Assembly (NCBI GenBank): GCA_910587035.1
Contig: CAJUMQ010000002.1
Coordinates: forward strand, 1-64,000
Direction: 5' to 3'
Source: an uncultured Desulfovibrio sp.
GTDB lineage: Bacteria; Desulfobacterota; Desulfovibrionia; Desulfovibrionales; Desulfovibrionaceae
Length of the DNA: 64,000 nt
The notes beneath the pieces were generated by a model. The model did not search any database and had not been told where the DNA came from. It was given only the letters and a program-made list of their open reading frames with translations. Position numbers and translations under genes: made by a program. This document shows, piece by piece, positions 23,586-32,399 of this stretch; positions within the stretch are counted from its first letter, which is position 1; each line of letters starts with the position of its first letter.

Positions 23586-25880
23586 ATGATCAAAAATATG
23601 CCCCGCCCTGCAGACAGCCCCAAAATGCCATCATCTTCCCTGCCCTGGACAATATGGGGCATTTTTTGCGTGTGCCTGACAATAGCCGCGGCCTTTGGCC
23701 TTAGAATGCTGGAATGGCCAGTGTGGCAAAATCCGGAATACAGCCTTGACGGCGAAATGCTTCTGGCAACCCATGATGCCTATCACTGGGTTGCGGGGGC
23801 AGTTGGCTATGGCAGGGCCGTCAACCATCCCATGGCCATAATGCTGCGGGAGATTTCAGACTTTTTGGGCCTTGCGCCAGCAACAGTCGCCTTCTGGTTC
23901 CCCGCAGTTCTGGCCAGTCTGGTGGCCGGCCTTGTGCATGTCTGGGTCTGGGCCCTCGGCGGCGGCTTTGCCGGAATGGCCGCAGGCCTCATCGCAAGCA
24001 TCGCGCCAGGCTTTCTGGGGCGAACTCTGCTGGGCTATTACGATACTGATCTTGTAACCCTCTTTTTTCCCCTGCTCATTGCGCTGGCACCGGCCTGCTG
24101 GGCCATGCGCTTTATGCTCCTGCCCGCTGCTGCCATCGCAAGCATGGCCAGACGTACAGGATTGAGGGCCTGGCTTGGCAGCCTCTTTCCATGGCAAAAA
24201 AACATAAAAGGCGCCACGCCCATGCGCCTTGCCATCCCGGATGCCAACCCGCTTACATGGCCCTGGTTGCTGGCTCTGGCCATTTCAGGGACCATTGCCT
24301 GGTGGACCCAGCAATGGCATTCGGTTTTTCCCTATCTCATCCGCTACAATATAGTGCTGCTTTTCTGCATGTGTCTCGTCATGGCACCCGGAGTCAGACG
24401 CGCAAGCCTTTTTCTTGGTGCCACTGCCTGGGCTCTCCCCGCGCTTGGGGGGGCTGCCGGTCTGCTCCCTCTTATCCTACTGCCAGGTGTTTCCAGACGG
24501 ACTGGCCTCATCTGGCGCAGAAGGGGCTGGCTGGCGCTTGCACTTTGGCTGCTGATCCTTGCTCTGCTGTTGCGGGGCGATATATGGACGACCATCATCA
24601 ATCAGGTCAATGCCTACCTGAAACATGCGGGGGATGTCCATTCATCCGGCGCCACAGCATTGATCTTCCCCTCTGTGGCCCAATCGATCATTGAAGTCCA
24701 GGATCTGAGTTTCGCCGCGCTGTTCCCCTATTTCCATCCCTGGATGGAAGCCGCCATCCTCGGCATGGCCGGCTTTGCCCTGGTTATCCTCAAAAGGCCT
24801 GGCGCCCTCTTTCTACTGCCTCTGGCTGCCCTGGGCCTTCTCAGCTCCAGACTGGGCGGCCGCATGGTGATGTTTGGGGCGCCTGTGGTGGCCATGGGCC
24901 TCACAATGCCCTGTTTCTGGCTTCTCCAGACATTGCTCCGCAAAACCAGATTTGCCGGCGCCACAGGCTGCCTGACAACAATAGCGCTCTGCGCTTTGCT
25001 GGTGGTGCCTTTTGCTGATATGATTCCCGCCCTCTCCCAGGGTCCCGCCATAAATCGCCGCCATGCGGCGGCTCTGGCGCAGGCGCAGAAAATCACCCCA
25101 CCCGATGCCATGCTCTGGCTATGGTGGGATTGGGGTTATGCAGCCCATTACTTTGCGCGCAGGGCCACCATTGCGGATGGCGCCCTGCATGGCGGGCCTT
25201 CCCTTTATCTGCCAGCAGCCGTGTTTGCCACCCACAATACACGTTTCGCCAGGCAAATCATTCGCAGAACCTCGGCGGTGGGCAATGAACCGGGCAATTT
25301 TTTCAAGGATATGCAGCCAGACCTGGCGCAGGAACTGCTAAACCGGCTGCGCTCATCCCAGACACCGCTGGTGCCCGGCAATGGACGTCAGTATATTGTC
25401 GTCAGCTTTGAAATGCTGCGCCTGGGCTTCTGGATTAGCAATTTTGGCAACTGGAACTTCGTGACCTGCCAAAGCGAGGGGGGTGCCCTGTCCATAGTGC
25501 CCCAGGCCCTGGCCTACAAACTGGATACAGGCGAAGTGCGCCTGGATGGCAGCCCCAGCATTATTTTCCCTTCTTCCATAACCGTATTTGAAGAAACCGG
25601 CGTTTTACGCCATAACTATGTGCAGGAATGGTTCGATGCCCATCCCAATGCCAGCACTGCAGTGCGGGACGCCTGGCTGGCAACCAGACGCAATGTGAAC
25701 TTTCTGTTTAATCGCGTGACAGATGAAAAACTGGCGATGGATGAAGGCATTTATAATTCGCTGATGGTGCAGCTGCTTGTCTGCGATCCCCATGATCCCC
25801 GTTTTTCGCCCTATTTCCGCCTGGTGTATGACAATGTTTTTGCAAGAATTTATGAAGTTCTCCCGGAGGACAGGGGTTAG
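23586..25880 (+). CDS. STT3/PglB-type oligosaccharyltransferase
   Basis: 764-residue membrane enzyme that transfers a lipid-linked glycan to asparagine of exported proteins. About 13 hydrophobic segments occupy residues 20-490, and a soluble domain follows. The catalytic signature WWDWG lies near residue 511 and a metal-binding YYDTD loop near 151; an early acidic motif is LATHDAYHW. Single-subunit enzymes of this kind are known from Campylobacter and some Desulfovibrio. No glycan-assembly cluster is adjacent: glmU and rsmG precede it by 12 bp. The stop TAG is the edge of repeat element B. The start is uncertain; ATG at 23598 is an alternative. Confidence 0.9.
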   Translation: MIKNMPRPADSPKMPSSSLPWTIWGIFCVCLTIAAAFGLRMLEWPVWQNPEYSLDGEMLLATHDAYHWVAGAVGYGRAVNHPMAIMLREISDFLGLAPATVAFWFPAVLASLVAGLVHVWVWALGGGFAGMAAGLIASIAPGFLGRTLLGYYDTDLVTLFFPLLIALAPACWAMRFMLLPAAAIASMARRTGLRAWLGSLFPWQKNIKGATPMRLAIPDANPLTWPWLLALAISGTIAWWTQQWHSVFPYLIRYNIVLLFCMCLVMAPGVRRASLFLGATAWALPALGGAAGLLPLILLPGVSRRTGLIWRRRGWLALALWLLILALLLRGDIWTTIINQVNAYLKHAGDVHSSGATALIFPSVAQSIIEVQDLSFAALFPYFHPWMEAAILGMAGFALVILKRPGALFLLPLAALGLLSSRLGGRMVMFGAPVVAMGLTMPCFWLLQTLLRKTRFAGATGCLTTIALCALLVVPFADMIPALSQGPAINRRHAAALAQAQKITPPDAMLWLWWDWGYAAHYFARRATIADGALHGGPSLYLPAAVFATHNTRFARQIIRRTSAVGNEPGNFFKDMQPDLAQELLNRLRSSQTPLVPGNGRQYIVVSFEMLRLGFWISNFGNWNFVTCQSEGGALSIVPQALAYKLDTGEVRLDGSPSIIFPSSITVFEETGVLRHNYVQEWFDAHPNASTAVRDAWLATRRNVNFLFNRVTDEKLAMDEGIYNSLMVQLLVCDPHDPRFSPYFRLVYDNVFARIYEVLPEDRG

Positions 25881-25993
25881 AGCATTTGCCGACTGAAAAC
25901 AGCCAGAAGCTGGACGCTTCTTCAGAAGCGCCCGCGAAACGCCAGCGCGTATGGTTGAAACGCGTGGAGAGTTTCAACTGATGAATGGTCTAG
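25881..25993. repeat. Palindromic intergenic element, copy B module 1
   Basis: Starts at the STT3 stop (TTAG-AGCATTTGCCGACTGAAAA) and ends GTTTCAACTGATGAATGGTCTAG. It carries GACGCTTCTTCAGAAGCGC and GTTGAAACG...GTTTCAAC hairpins. In orientation it matches copy A and is inverted relative to C and D. Confidence 0.82.
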
Positions 25994-26132
25994 TGAGATG
26001 TCATGTTTTTACTGTCGTAAAAACATGAAGATCGCAAAGCAAAAAACGTGGTTTTTGCTTTGCTCACGCCGCCGCTGGCGGCGCGCAATCCCTAATCGGG
26101 ATTGCGACTATTGTCGCTTGACGCGACACTAG
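25990..26132. repeat. Palindromic element, module 2 (first copy)
   Basis: 143 bp between CTAG tetranucleotides. It contains successive hairpins: CATGTTTTTAC/GTAAAAACATG, GCAAAGCAAAAAAC/GTTTTTGCTTTGC, GCCGCC/GGCGGC and AATCCC/GGGATT. A second copy of identical length lies inverted at 49177-49319. An outward TTGACG (26118-26123) faces the chaperone operon. Confidence 0.85.
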
Positions 26133-26369
26133 ATGTCCGATCTGTATGAATACATATACAGCCGATAAAAATTTTTTGCCCGCATTTTCTATTGACGCTG
26201 CATTGCACGGTATTATTTTTTAACCTTAAGCGGGACAATGCCGTTGGCATGCTGTTCCGGGGATTTGCTGGCGGATGAGCCTTGCGGCGCTGTTTGCGCC
26301 ACATATGGCCGGTTGCCCGTAACCGAAAGATAATGGATATGCGTTCATCCCGCGAGGGGGAGAAGCTAT
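26133..26369. other. Leader region of the cbpA-cbpM-clpB operon
   Basis: About 240 bp with no gene. TTGACG at 26192 and TATTAT at 26211 are only 13 bp apart, so they do not form a normal promoter. I see no heat-shock consensus and no CIRCE. Confidence 0.4.
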
Positions 26370-27302
26370 ATGGCAGTTTCATATCAGGATTACTACAAAC
26401 TTCTTGGCGTTGATCGTGGGGCGAAAACCGAGGATATCTCCAGAGCCTATAAAAAACTGGCCCGGAAATACCATCCGGATCTCAATCCTGGCGACAAGGA
26501 AGCCGAGGAAAAATTCAAGCAAATAAATGAAGCCCATGAAGTGCTGAAAGACCCGGAAAAACGCAAGCTTTATGATCAGCTTGGGCCGGACTGGCAACAG
26601 GGACAGCAATTTTCCGGCAATAATCAGGGCTTTGAAAACATGCATTTCAATTTCAATGGCCACGACATGGGTGGCTCCGATTTTTCGGACTTTTTCGAAA
26701 CTCTCTTTGGCGGCCGGGGCCGCGCTGGCGGTTTTGGCGGCGATGCCTTTGGCGGTTTTTCGCAGAGGCCAAGACGCGGCGGCGATGTGGAGGCGGAGTA
26801 TCCCCTCACCCTTGAGGAGGTCATGCAGGGCGGCAAACGCACTGTGACCCTGGACATGGCCGGGGGCCCGCGTACGCTTGAAGTCAATGTGCCTGCAGGC
26901 ATACGCGATGGCGCCAAACTGCGTCTCTCCGGCCAGGGCAATCCCTCTCCCAATGGCGGCCAGCCTGGCGATCTTTTCCTGCGCATCCGCTACATGCCCA
27001 ATGCTCATTTCCGTGTTGATGGCGACAATCTGAATTCGGATCTTGTGCTCGCGCCCTGGGAGGCCGTTCTTGGGGCCACTGTTGAAGTGCCAACCCTTGA
27101 TGGCCATGTGGAATTGAAAATTCCCGCCGGCACCAGCTCCGGCCGCAAGTTCCGCCTGCGCGGCAAAGGCATGGGCACACAAGCCAAACGTGGTGACCTG
27201 CTGATCAAAATCATGATCGATGTGCCATCCAGTATCACGGACAAGGAACGCGAACTCTGGACAGAGCTTTCAAAAATTTCCACATACAGGGCGCGGGGTT
27301 GA
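26370..27302 (+). CDS. cbpA: CbpA-type DnaJ co-chaperone
   Basis: 310 residues. The J domain (about 6-70) has the HPD tripeptide in YHPDLNPGD that triggers DnaK ATP hydrolysis. A Gly/Phe-rich linker follows (GGRGRAGGFGGDAFGGF), then two C-terminal substrate-binding beta domains (LEVNVPAGIRDGAKLRL and VELKIPAGTSSGRKFRLRG). There is no CxxCxGxG zinc finger, so it is class II (CbpA/DjlA-like) rather than DnaJ. GGGGGAG precedes the ATG. It is followed by its likely modulator cbpM, the E. coli arrangement. Confidence 0.93.
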   Translation: MAVSYQDYYKLLGVDRGAKTEDISRAYKKLARKYHPDLNPGDKEAEEKFKQINEAHEVLKDPEKRKLYDQLGPDWQQGQQFSGNNQGFENMHFNFNGHDMGGSDFSDFFETLFGGRGRAGGFGGDAFGGFSQRPRRGGDVEAEYPLTLEEVMQGGKRTVTLDMAGGPRTLEVNVPAGIRDGAKLRLSGQGNPSPNGGQPGDLFLRIRYMPNAHFRVDGDNLNSDLVLAPWEAVLGATVEVPTLDGHVELKIPAGTSSGRKFRLRGKGMGTQAKRGDLLIKIMIDVPSSITDKERELWTELSKISTYRARG

Positions 27303-27335
27303 TGCAGTGCATTTGACCGCGCGGAGGAATACAGC

Positions 27336-27641
27336 ATGAGCATGACAGGCAAACCCCAGACCATGCCGCCAGAAGCCATCGCCTGGGAGGAATTTGTGGA
27401 GCTTACGGGTATTACTCCCGAGCATTTGCGGGAAATAATAGCCCTTGGCTGGATTGAAACACAAACTGGCGCAGCCAGCGCCCAGATATTTCGCGATGCG
27501 GACATATATCGTGTGCGCAAACTTGAGCGCATCTGCTGCGATTTTGAGCTGCCTGTTATAGGTGGCACCATAATTGTGGATTTGCTGGAACGCATTGACA
27601 GGCTTGAACGCCTTGTGCGCGAAATGCATAATTATGAATAG
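27336..27641 (+). CDS. cbpM: Chaperone modulator CbpM
   Basis: 101 residues, MerR-like CbpM family. In E. coli CbpM binds the J domain of CbpA and inhibits it. Here a helix-turn-helix-like ITPEHLREIIALGWIE is followed by a C-terminal helix DLLERIDRLERLVREMH. GGAGGAATACAGC precedes the ATG. Its place 33 bp after cbpA supports the call. Confidence 0.88.
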   Translation: MSMTGKPQTMPPEAIAWEEFVELTGITPEHLREIIALGWIETQTGAASAQIFRDADIYRVRKLERICCDFELPVIGGTIIVDLLERIDRLERLVREMHNYE

Positions 27642-27686
27642 CGTATTTAAATAAATATGCGTTAATTAACCCTTTCAGGGGGTAGC

Positions 27687-30293
27687 ATGGATCTTAATAA
27701 ATTTACAGAAAAGGCCAGGGAGGCAATAAGCAGTGCCCAGGCCATAGCCGCCGGCATGGGTCATCAGGAGACTGATGCGGAACATCTGGCACTGGCCCTT
27801 GTTCAGCAGGAACAGGGTATTGTGCCAGCCGATCTTGAACATATGGGTGTCTCCCCCAAGGCTTTTTCCGTCGCGCTGGAGACATCCCTGCGCAAGCGCG
27901 CCTCTGTCTCCGGCACGGGGATGGATCCCAACAAGATCACAATCACTCAACGTCTGGCCAACATTCTCAATGATGCATCCAAAGAGGCCGCCAGGCTTCA
28001 GGATGAGTTTATAAGTGTTGACACCCTTTTTCTGGCCCTTACCAACATTGATCCCAATACAGATCTGGGCAAGGTGCTCAAGGAATACAAAATCTCCCAT
28101 GCCAATTTCTTCAAGGCCATGGAGGAGATGCGCGGCGGCGCCCGCGTAACCAGCGCCAATCCCGAGGATACCTTCGAAGCTCTGGAAAAATACGCCAGGG
28201 ATCTGGTGGAGGCTGCCCGCCAGGGCAAGACGGATCCAGTAATTGGCCGCGATTCCGAGATCAGGCGTGTGATACGCATCCTCTCAAGGCGCACCAAGAA
28301 TAACCCGGTTCTCATTGGCGAGGCTGGCGTTGGCAAAACCGCCATCGTGGAGGGCCTGGCCGCGCGCATAGTCAAGGGCGATGTGCCCGAGAGCCTGCGC
28401 AACCGCAAGATATATGCCCTGGATATGGGCGCGCTCATTGCGGGCGCAAAATATCGCGGCGAGTTTGAGGAAAGGCTAAAGGCCGTGCTCAATGCCGTTG
28501 AAAAAAGCGATGGCCAGATAATTCTGTTTATTGACGAGCTGCATACAATTGTGGGCGCAGGCAAGACAGAAGGTTCCATGGATGCCGGCAATCTGCTCAA
28601 GCCCATGCTGGCCAGGGGCGAACTGCATTGCATTGGCGCCACCACCGTGGACGAGTACCGCAAATATATTGAAAAGGATCCCGCCCTTGAAAGGCGCTTC
28701 CAGCCTGTAATGGTGGAAGAGCCTACTGTGGAGGATGCCATCTCCATTTTGCGTGGCCTCAAAGACCGCTTTGAGGTGCATCATGGCGTCCGTATCAGTG
28801 ATTCCGCCATTGTCGAGGCCGTGACCCTTTCCTATCGTTACATACCTGACCGCCAGCTGCCGGACAAGGCCATCGATCTCATCGATGAGGCTGCGGCCAT
28901 GATCAGCACCGAAATTGATTCCCTGCCAGCTGATATAGATGAATTGAACCGCAAGGTGATGCAGCTTGAAATTGAGCGGGAGGCCCTGCGCCGCGAGACT
29001 GATGCCGCATCCCGGGAAAGGCTGGAAAAACTGGAAAATGATCTTTCCGAATTGCGGCACCAGCAGGCCACCATGCGCAAGCAATGGGAGGAGGAAAAGG
29101 GCTCCATAGACAAGGTGCGCCAGATCAAGGAGGAGATTGAGCAGACCAGAATCGCCATTGAGCAGGCAGAGCGCAATTACGACCTCAATCGGGCTGCAGA
29201 GCTCAAGTATTCCAAATTGCTTGAGCTGGAAAAGAAACTGGCAGACGTTTCAGGCGAAAAGAAGAATGGCGAAGGCCCAAGGCTTCTGCGCGAAGAAGTG
29301 CGCCCGGATGACATCGCCGAGATTGTGGCCAAGTGGACAGGCATACCTGTTACGCGTCTGATGGAATCCGAACGCGAAAAATTGCTGCGCCTGAACGAGC
29401 AGCTGCATGAGCGCGTCGTAGGCCAGGAGGAAGCCGTCAATGCGGTGGCGGATGCAGTGCTGCGCGCCCGCGCTGGCATGTCGGACCCGGCCCGGCCCAC
29501 AGGCTCCTTCATCTTCCTCGGCCCCACCGGCGTTGGCAAAACCGAGCTTTCCAAGGCTCTTGCCGAGGCGCTTTTTGATACAGAAGACAACATTGTGCGC
29601 CTTGATATGAGTGAATACATGGAGAAGCATTCGGTCTCCCGGCTCATCGGCGCCCCTCCGGGATATGTTGGCTACGATGAGGGCGGCCAGCTCACTGAAG
29701 CCGTGCGCAGAAAGCCCTATTGCGTCATCCTTTTTGACGAAATTGAAAAGGCTCATCCCGATGTGTTCAATACACTGCTGCAGCTTCTGGATGATGGACG
29801 GCTCACGGACAGCCAGGGCAGAACAGTGGATTTCCGAAACTGCATTGTCATCATGACCTCAAACATTGGCTCCAAACACCTTCTCGATGGCATTGCCATA
29901 GACGGCACATTGAAGGAAGGCGCCAGGGAAAAGGTTATTGAAGACCTGCGCGAGCATTTCCGCCCCGAATTTCTCAACAGGGTGGATGAGACCGTGGTAT
30001 TCCTGCCATTGCGTCGCGATCAGATTGGCAAGATTGTGGAATTCCAGATGCGCAGGCTGCGCAAGCGCCTTGATGAGAAGAAGATCCACCTGCATATGAG
30101 CGAAGAGGCCCGCAATTACATTGCCGATGCCGGATATGACCCCGTCTATGGCGCAAGGCCATTAAAGCGCTATATTCAGCAGGCTGTGGAAACCCCGCTT
30201 GCCCGCGATATCATTGCCGGCAAAATCCATGACGGAGAGGAAGTGCGCATTGTCCTCAAGGGTGACGATCTTGCCTTTGATGTAAATAAATAG
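27687..30293 (+). CDS. clpB: ATP-dependent disaggregase ClpB
   Basis: Hsp100 hexamer that extracts polypeptides from aggregates with DnaK. 868 residues, full length. Clp-N repeats at about 1-145; NBD1 with Walker A GEAGVGKT near 210; the coiled-coil middle domain that marks ClpB, about 410-520; NBD2 with GPTGVGKT near 611; and a C-terminal domain with DPVYGARPLKRYIQ. AGGGGGT precedes the ATG. It lies 45 bp after cbpM, making a three-gene chaperone operon. Confidence 0.97.
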   Translation: MDLNKFTEKAREAISSAQAIAAGMGHQETDAEHLALALVQQEQGIVPADLEHMGVSPKAFSVALETSLRKRASVSGTGMDPNKITITQRLANILNDASKEAARLQDEFISVDTLFLALTNIDPNTDLGKVLKEYKISHANFFKAMEEMRGGARVTSANPEDTFEALEKYARDLVEAARQGKTDPVIGRDSEIRRVIRILSRRTKNNPVLIGEAGVGKTAIVEGLAARIVKGDVPESLRNRKIYALDMGALIAGAKYRGEFEERLKAVLNAVEKSDGQIILFIDELHTIVGAGKTEGSMDAGNLLKPMLARGELHCIGATTVDEYRKYIEKDPALERRFQPVMVEEPTVEDAISILRGLKDRFEVHHGVRISDSAIVEAVTLSYRYIPDRQLPDKAIDLIDEAAAMISTEIDSLPADIDELNRKVMQLEIEREALRRETDAASRERLEKLENDLSELRHQQATMRKQWEEEKGSIDKVRQIKEEIEQTRIAIEQAERNYDLNRAAELKYSKLLELEKKLADVSGEKKNGEGPRLLREEVRPDDIAEIVAKWTGIPVTRLMESEREKLLRLNEQLHERVVGQEEAVNAVADAVLRARAGMSDPARPTGSFIFLGPTGVGKTELSKALAEALFDTEDNIVRLDMSEYMEKHSVSRLIGAPPGYVGYDEGGQLTEAVRRKPYCVILFDEIEKAHPDVFNTLLQLLDDGRLTDSQGRTVDFRNCIVIMTSNIGSKHLLDGIAIDGTLKEGAREKVIEDLREHFRPEFLNRVDETVVFLPLRRDQIGKIVEFQMRRLRKRLDEKKIHLHMSEEARNYIADAGYDPVYGARPLKRYIQQAVETPLARDIIAGKIHDGEEVRIVLKGDDLAFDVNK

Positions 30294-30338
30294 CCTCTGG
30301 CAATTCAGGCGGACCATCACGCCCGCGTATATCTTAAC

Positions 30339-30366
30339 TGCCCCCTTGCCTCAAAGGCAGGGGGGC
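30339..30366. terminator. Hairpin between convergent clpB and EamA gene
   Basis: TGCCCCCTTGCC (30339-30350) pairs with GGCAGGGGGCA (30356-30366) with one bulge. The trailing T content is low (CTTGATTTTCC). Probably a shared terminator. Confidence 0.6.
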
Positions 30367-30428
30367 ACTTGATTTTCCTCTGCCACTGGATGATTTGTCA
30401 CCATCTCTTTCGCAGGCCCTGTCTTTTT

Positions 30429-30866
30429 CTACCGGTCACCGCCAATTATGAGCATGATGCTCCCGACAATGCAGATGATGATGCCGGCTATCTGGACTGC
30501 ATTCAATCTTTCCTTGAAAAACAGCCAGCCCACCAGAAAGAGTATCACTGCCAGCAAAATGTTGGACAGCAGGGATGCAATACTGATTTTTGCCCCAAGG
30601 CGATACATGAAAATATAGCCTGCCTCCAGTCCCACCATGGAAATGCCAAGGGCAAATGCAGTCCAGTTAAGGGTATGGAGGGAGGAAAGAACATTTTTTT
30701 GCCAGTCGAATACAAAATAGCATATCAGGGAAAGGATGGTGGCAGTGGAATAGGTGGCCACCAGCGTAATATAGGGGCTGCACTGGGGCGGAACGGATTT
30801 TGAGGCAATGTTGTATAAAACATTGGATACCACCACCAGGAGCAGCGGCCACAACCAGGTACTCAT
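30429..30866 (-). CDS. EamA/DMT-family small transporter (single half)
   Basis: 145 residues with five hydrophobic segments and no second half, so it resembles the small EamA-like DMT transporters that dimerise. The C-terminal KERLNAVQIAGIIICIVGSIMLI is characteristic of EamA. The start at 30866 is supported by AAGGAG nine bases upstream; the frame extends to 31037 without support and would cross a terminator. The substrate is unknown. Confidence 0.78.
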   Translation of the reverse strand: MSTWLWPLLLVVVSNVLYNIASKSVPPQCSPYITLVATYSTATILSLICYFVFDWQKNVLSSLHTLNWTAFALGISMVGLEAGYIFMYRLGAKISIASLLSNILLAVILFLVGWLFFKERLNAVQIAGIIICIVGSIMLIIGGDR

Positions 30867-30913
30867 TTCCTGCATCTCCTTTGGGCTCATTATGCCTGCC
30901 ATGTATTGTCCAA

Positions 30914-30945
30914 ATAAAAAAACCCGCACAGGAGCCGTCTCCTGT
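30914..30945 (-). terminator. Rho-independent terminator of the flavoprotein gene
   Basis: Read on the minus strand, ACAGGAG-ACGG-CTCCTGT is followed by GCGGG and seven T. It ends the transcript of the HI0933-type gene before the EamA gene. Confidence 0.75.
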
Positions 30946-31055
30946 ACAGGTCTATAAATGGCAGCAGGGTCGTCCCTGCCGCAGCCTGGCGTGGAAATTT
31001 TGGGCATAAAGCACACCGAAAACCATGCGCCAGGCAATATGCAATGTCTGAATTT

Positions 31056-32312
31056 CTACATATGGACACCAGGCATTGTCAATCCCGGCAGAAAGGAACG
31101 CACCGCGCACCATGCCGATGCGAAAGCCCAGTGCAGATTATAGCCTCCCAGATCTCCGGTGACATCCAGCATTTCCCCGATAAGATAAATGCCAGCATGC
31201 AGTCGGCTTTCCATTGTGCGGGAGTCAATCTCGCGCACATCCACGCCACCAGCGCAGACTTCGCATTTCTCCAGACCGGCAGGCCTGGCGTCACTGATGC
31301 AAAAATTCTTGATGGAGGCATTTATCATTGTCCTGTCCCTGCGGGAAATACCGGCTATTTTTCTGGACGCCAAAGGTTCATGCACAAGAAAATCCACCAG
31401 TCTTGGCGGCAAATGACGTCTTAGCAGGCTGCGTGGAGTTTTTTTTGAATTTTCCTGCAAATCCAGCAATTTTTCCACCTCGACACCAGGGAGAAAGTCC
31501 ACCTTCAATATGCCGCCTGCCACATGGCGCAGGGAGACGCGCAAAACCGCTGGCCCGCTTATGCCTTCATGCGTAAACAGAAGATCGCCGCTGAAATTAA
31601 ATTCAGCCCCGTCCGGATTGCGCAGGGCAATGTCCACAGGCAGCCCAATACCAGCCAGGCTGCCAAACTCGCGCCCGTCTGGCAATTTCCTGATGATAAA
31701 TGGCACAAGGGCCGGTGTGGGTGGCTCCACCCTGTGTCCCAGCTGACGTGGCAGATTCCAGCAATCCCTGCAGCCGGCCAGAGCTGGCATTGCCGGACTT
31801 CCAAAGGCCAATATGATGCGTGGCGCAAGGAATGTTCCGGATGTCGTTTGCGCCTCAAGATATTCACTCCTGCGCCTTATATTGAGCAGTCTGCTGTTTG
31901 TGATTATGCGGCAGCCGCAGCCACTACAGCCACGGGCAAGGCGGTCCACCAGAGCTTTTGCCCGGCATTTCAAAAATAGCCTTCCCCCGGCGCGCTCTTC
32001 ATGGGGCAGACGCCAATATTTTATATATTCAATAAAGGCTGCTGGCGGAAATGCGCGCAACGCATCACAGCAGAACTTTTTATCCCCGCATAGATAATGC
32101 TCCGGTCCCATGCTGGAATTACTGAAATTGGCATGTCCGCCTCCGCTTATGGCCAGCTTGCGGCCTGGCTGGAGTGCGGCCTCATGTAAAACCACCTTCA
32201 GGCCACAATTTGCCGCCAGCCAGGCCGCAAACAGGCCTGATGCCCCGCCTCCGGCCACAACAAGGTCCGCCGAATGATGTTCATTTGTTTTTTTGCTTTT
32301 AAACACGGTCAC
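31056..32312 (-). CDS. HI0933/YhiN-family FAD-dependent oxidoreductase
   Basis: 418-residue flavoprotein, slightly longer than the usual 390-400. The N-terminal dinucleotide fold is VVAGGGASGLFAAWLAANCG, followed by LQPGRKLAISGGGHANFSN, the family signature. The C-terminus has the second FAD-contacting motif, HAGIYLIGEMLDVTGDLGGYNLHWAF. The physiological substrate is unknown. The start is GTG at 32312 or 32306, neither with a clear ribosome site. A minus-strand terminator follows. Confidence 0.9.
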   Translation of the reverse strand: MTVFKSKKTNEHHSADLVVAGGGASGLFAAWLAANCGLKVVLHEAALQPGRKLAISGGGHANFSNSSMGPEHYLCGDKKFCCDALRAFPPAAFIEYIKYWRLPHEERAGGRLFLKCRAKALVDRLARGCSGCGCRIITNSRLLNIRRRSEYLEAQTTSGTFLAPRIILAFGSPAMPALAGCRDCWNLPRQLGHRVEPPTPALVPFIIRKLPDGREFGSLAGIGLPVDIALRNPDGAEFNFSGDLLFTHEGISGPAVLRVSLRHVAGGILKVDFLPGVEVEKLLDLQENSKKTPRSLLRRHLPPRLVDFLVHEPLASRKIAGISRRDRTMINASIKNFCISDARPAGLEKCEVCAGGVDVREIDSRTMESRLHAGIYLIGEMLDVTGDLGGYNLHWAFASAWCAVRSFLPGLTMPGVHM

Positions 32313-32362
32313 TTAGGAAATTATACCCAAATTTGTGCTGGTATTTTTACTCCCGTCATAGT

Positions 32363-32379
32363 ATTGACACATTGTCAAT
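32363..32379. promoter_or_regulatory. Perfect dyad upstream of the second sigma-54 activator
   Basis: ATTGACA-CAT-TGTCAAT lies 21 bp before the ATG at 32400 and about 50 bp from the divergent flavoprotein start. It suits a regulator binding site, possibly autoregulatory. The TTGACA within it has no -10 at proper distance. Confidence 0.5.
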
Positions 32380-32399
32380 CATAATACCAGGTGCTTACC

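Noticed and set aside
25881..26132. CRISPR array
   Set aside because: The repeats are palindromic, differ from each other, and lack regular spacers; no cas gene is present.
26192..26216. Promoter TTGACG/TATTAT for cbpA
   Set aside because: The two hexamers are only 13 bp apart.
32364..32392. Sigma-70 promoter at TTGACA before the GAFTHA regulator
   Set aside because: No acceptable -10 lies 16-18 bp downstream; the sequence is better explained as one arm of a dyad.
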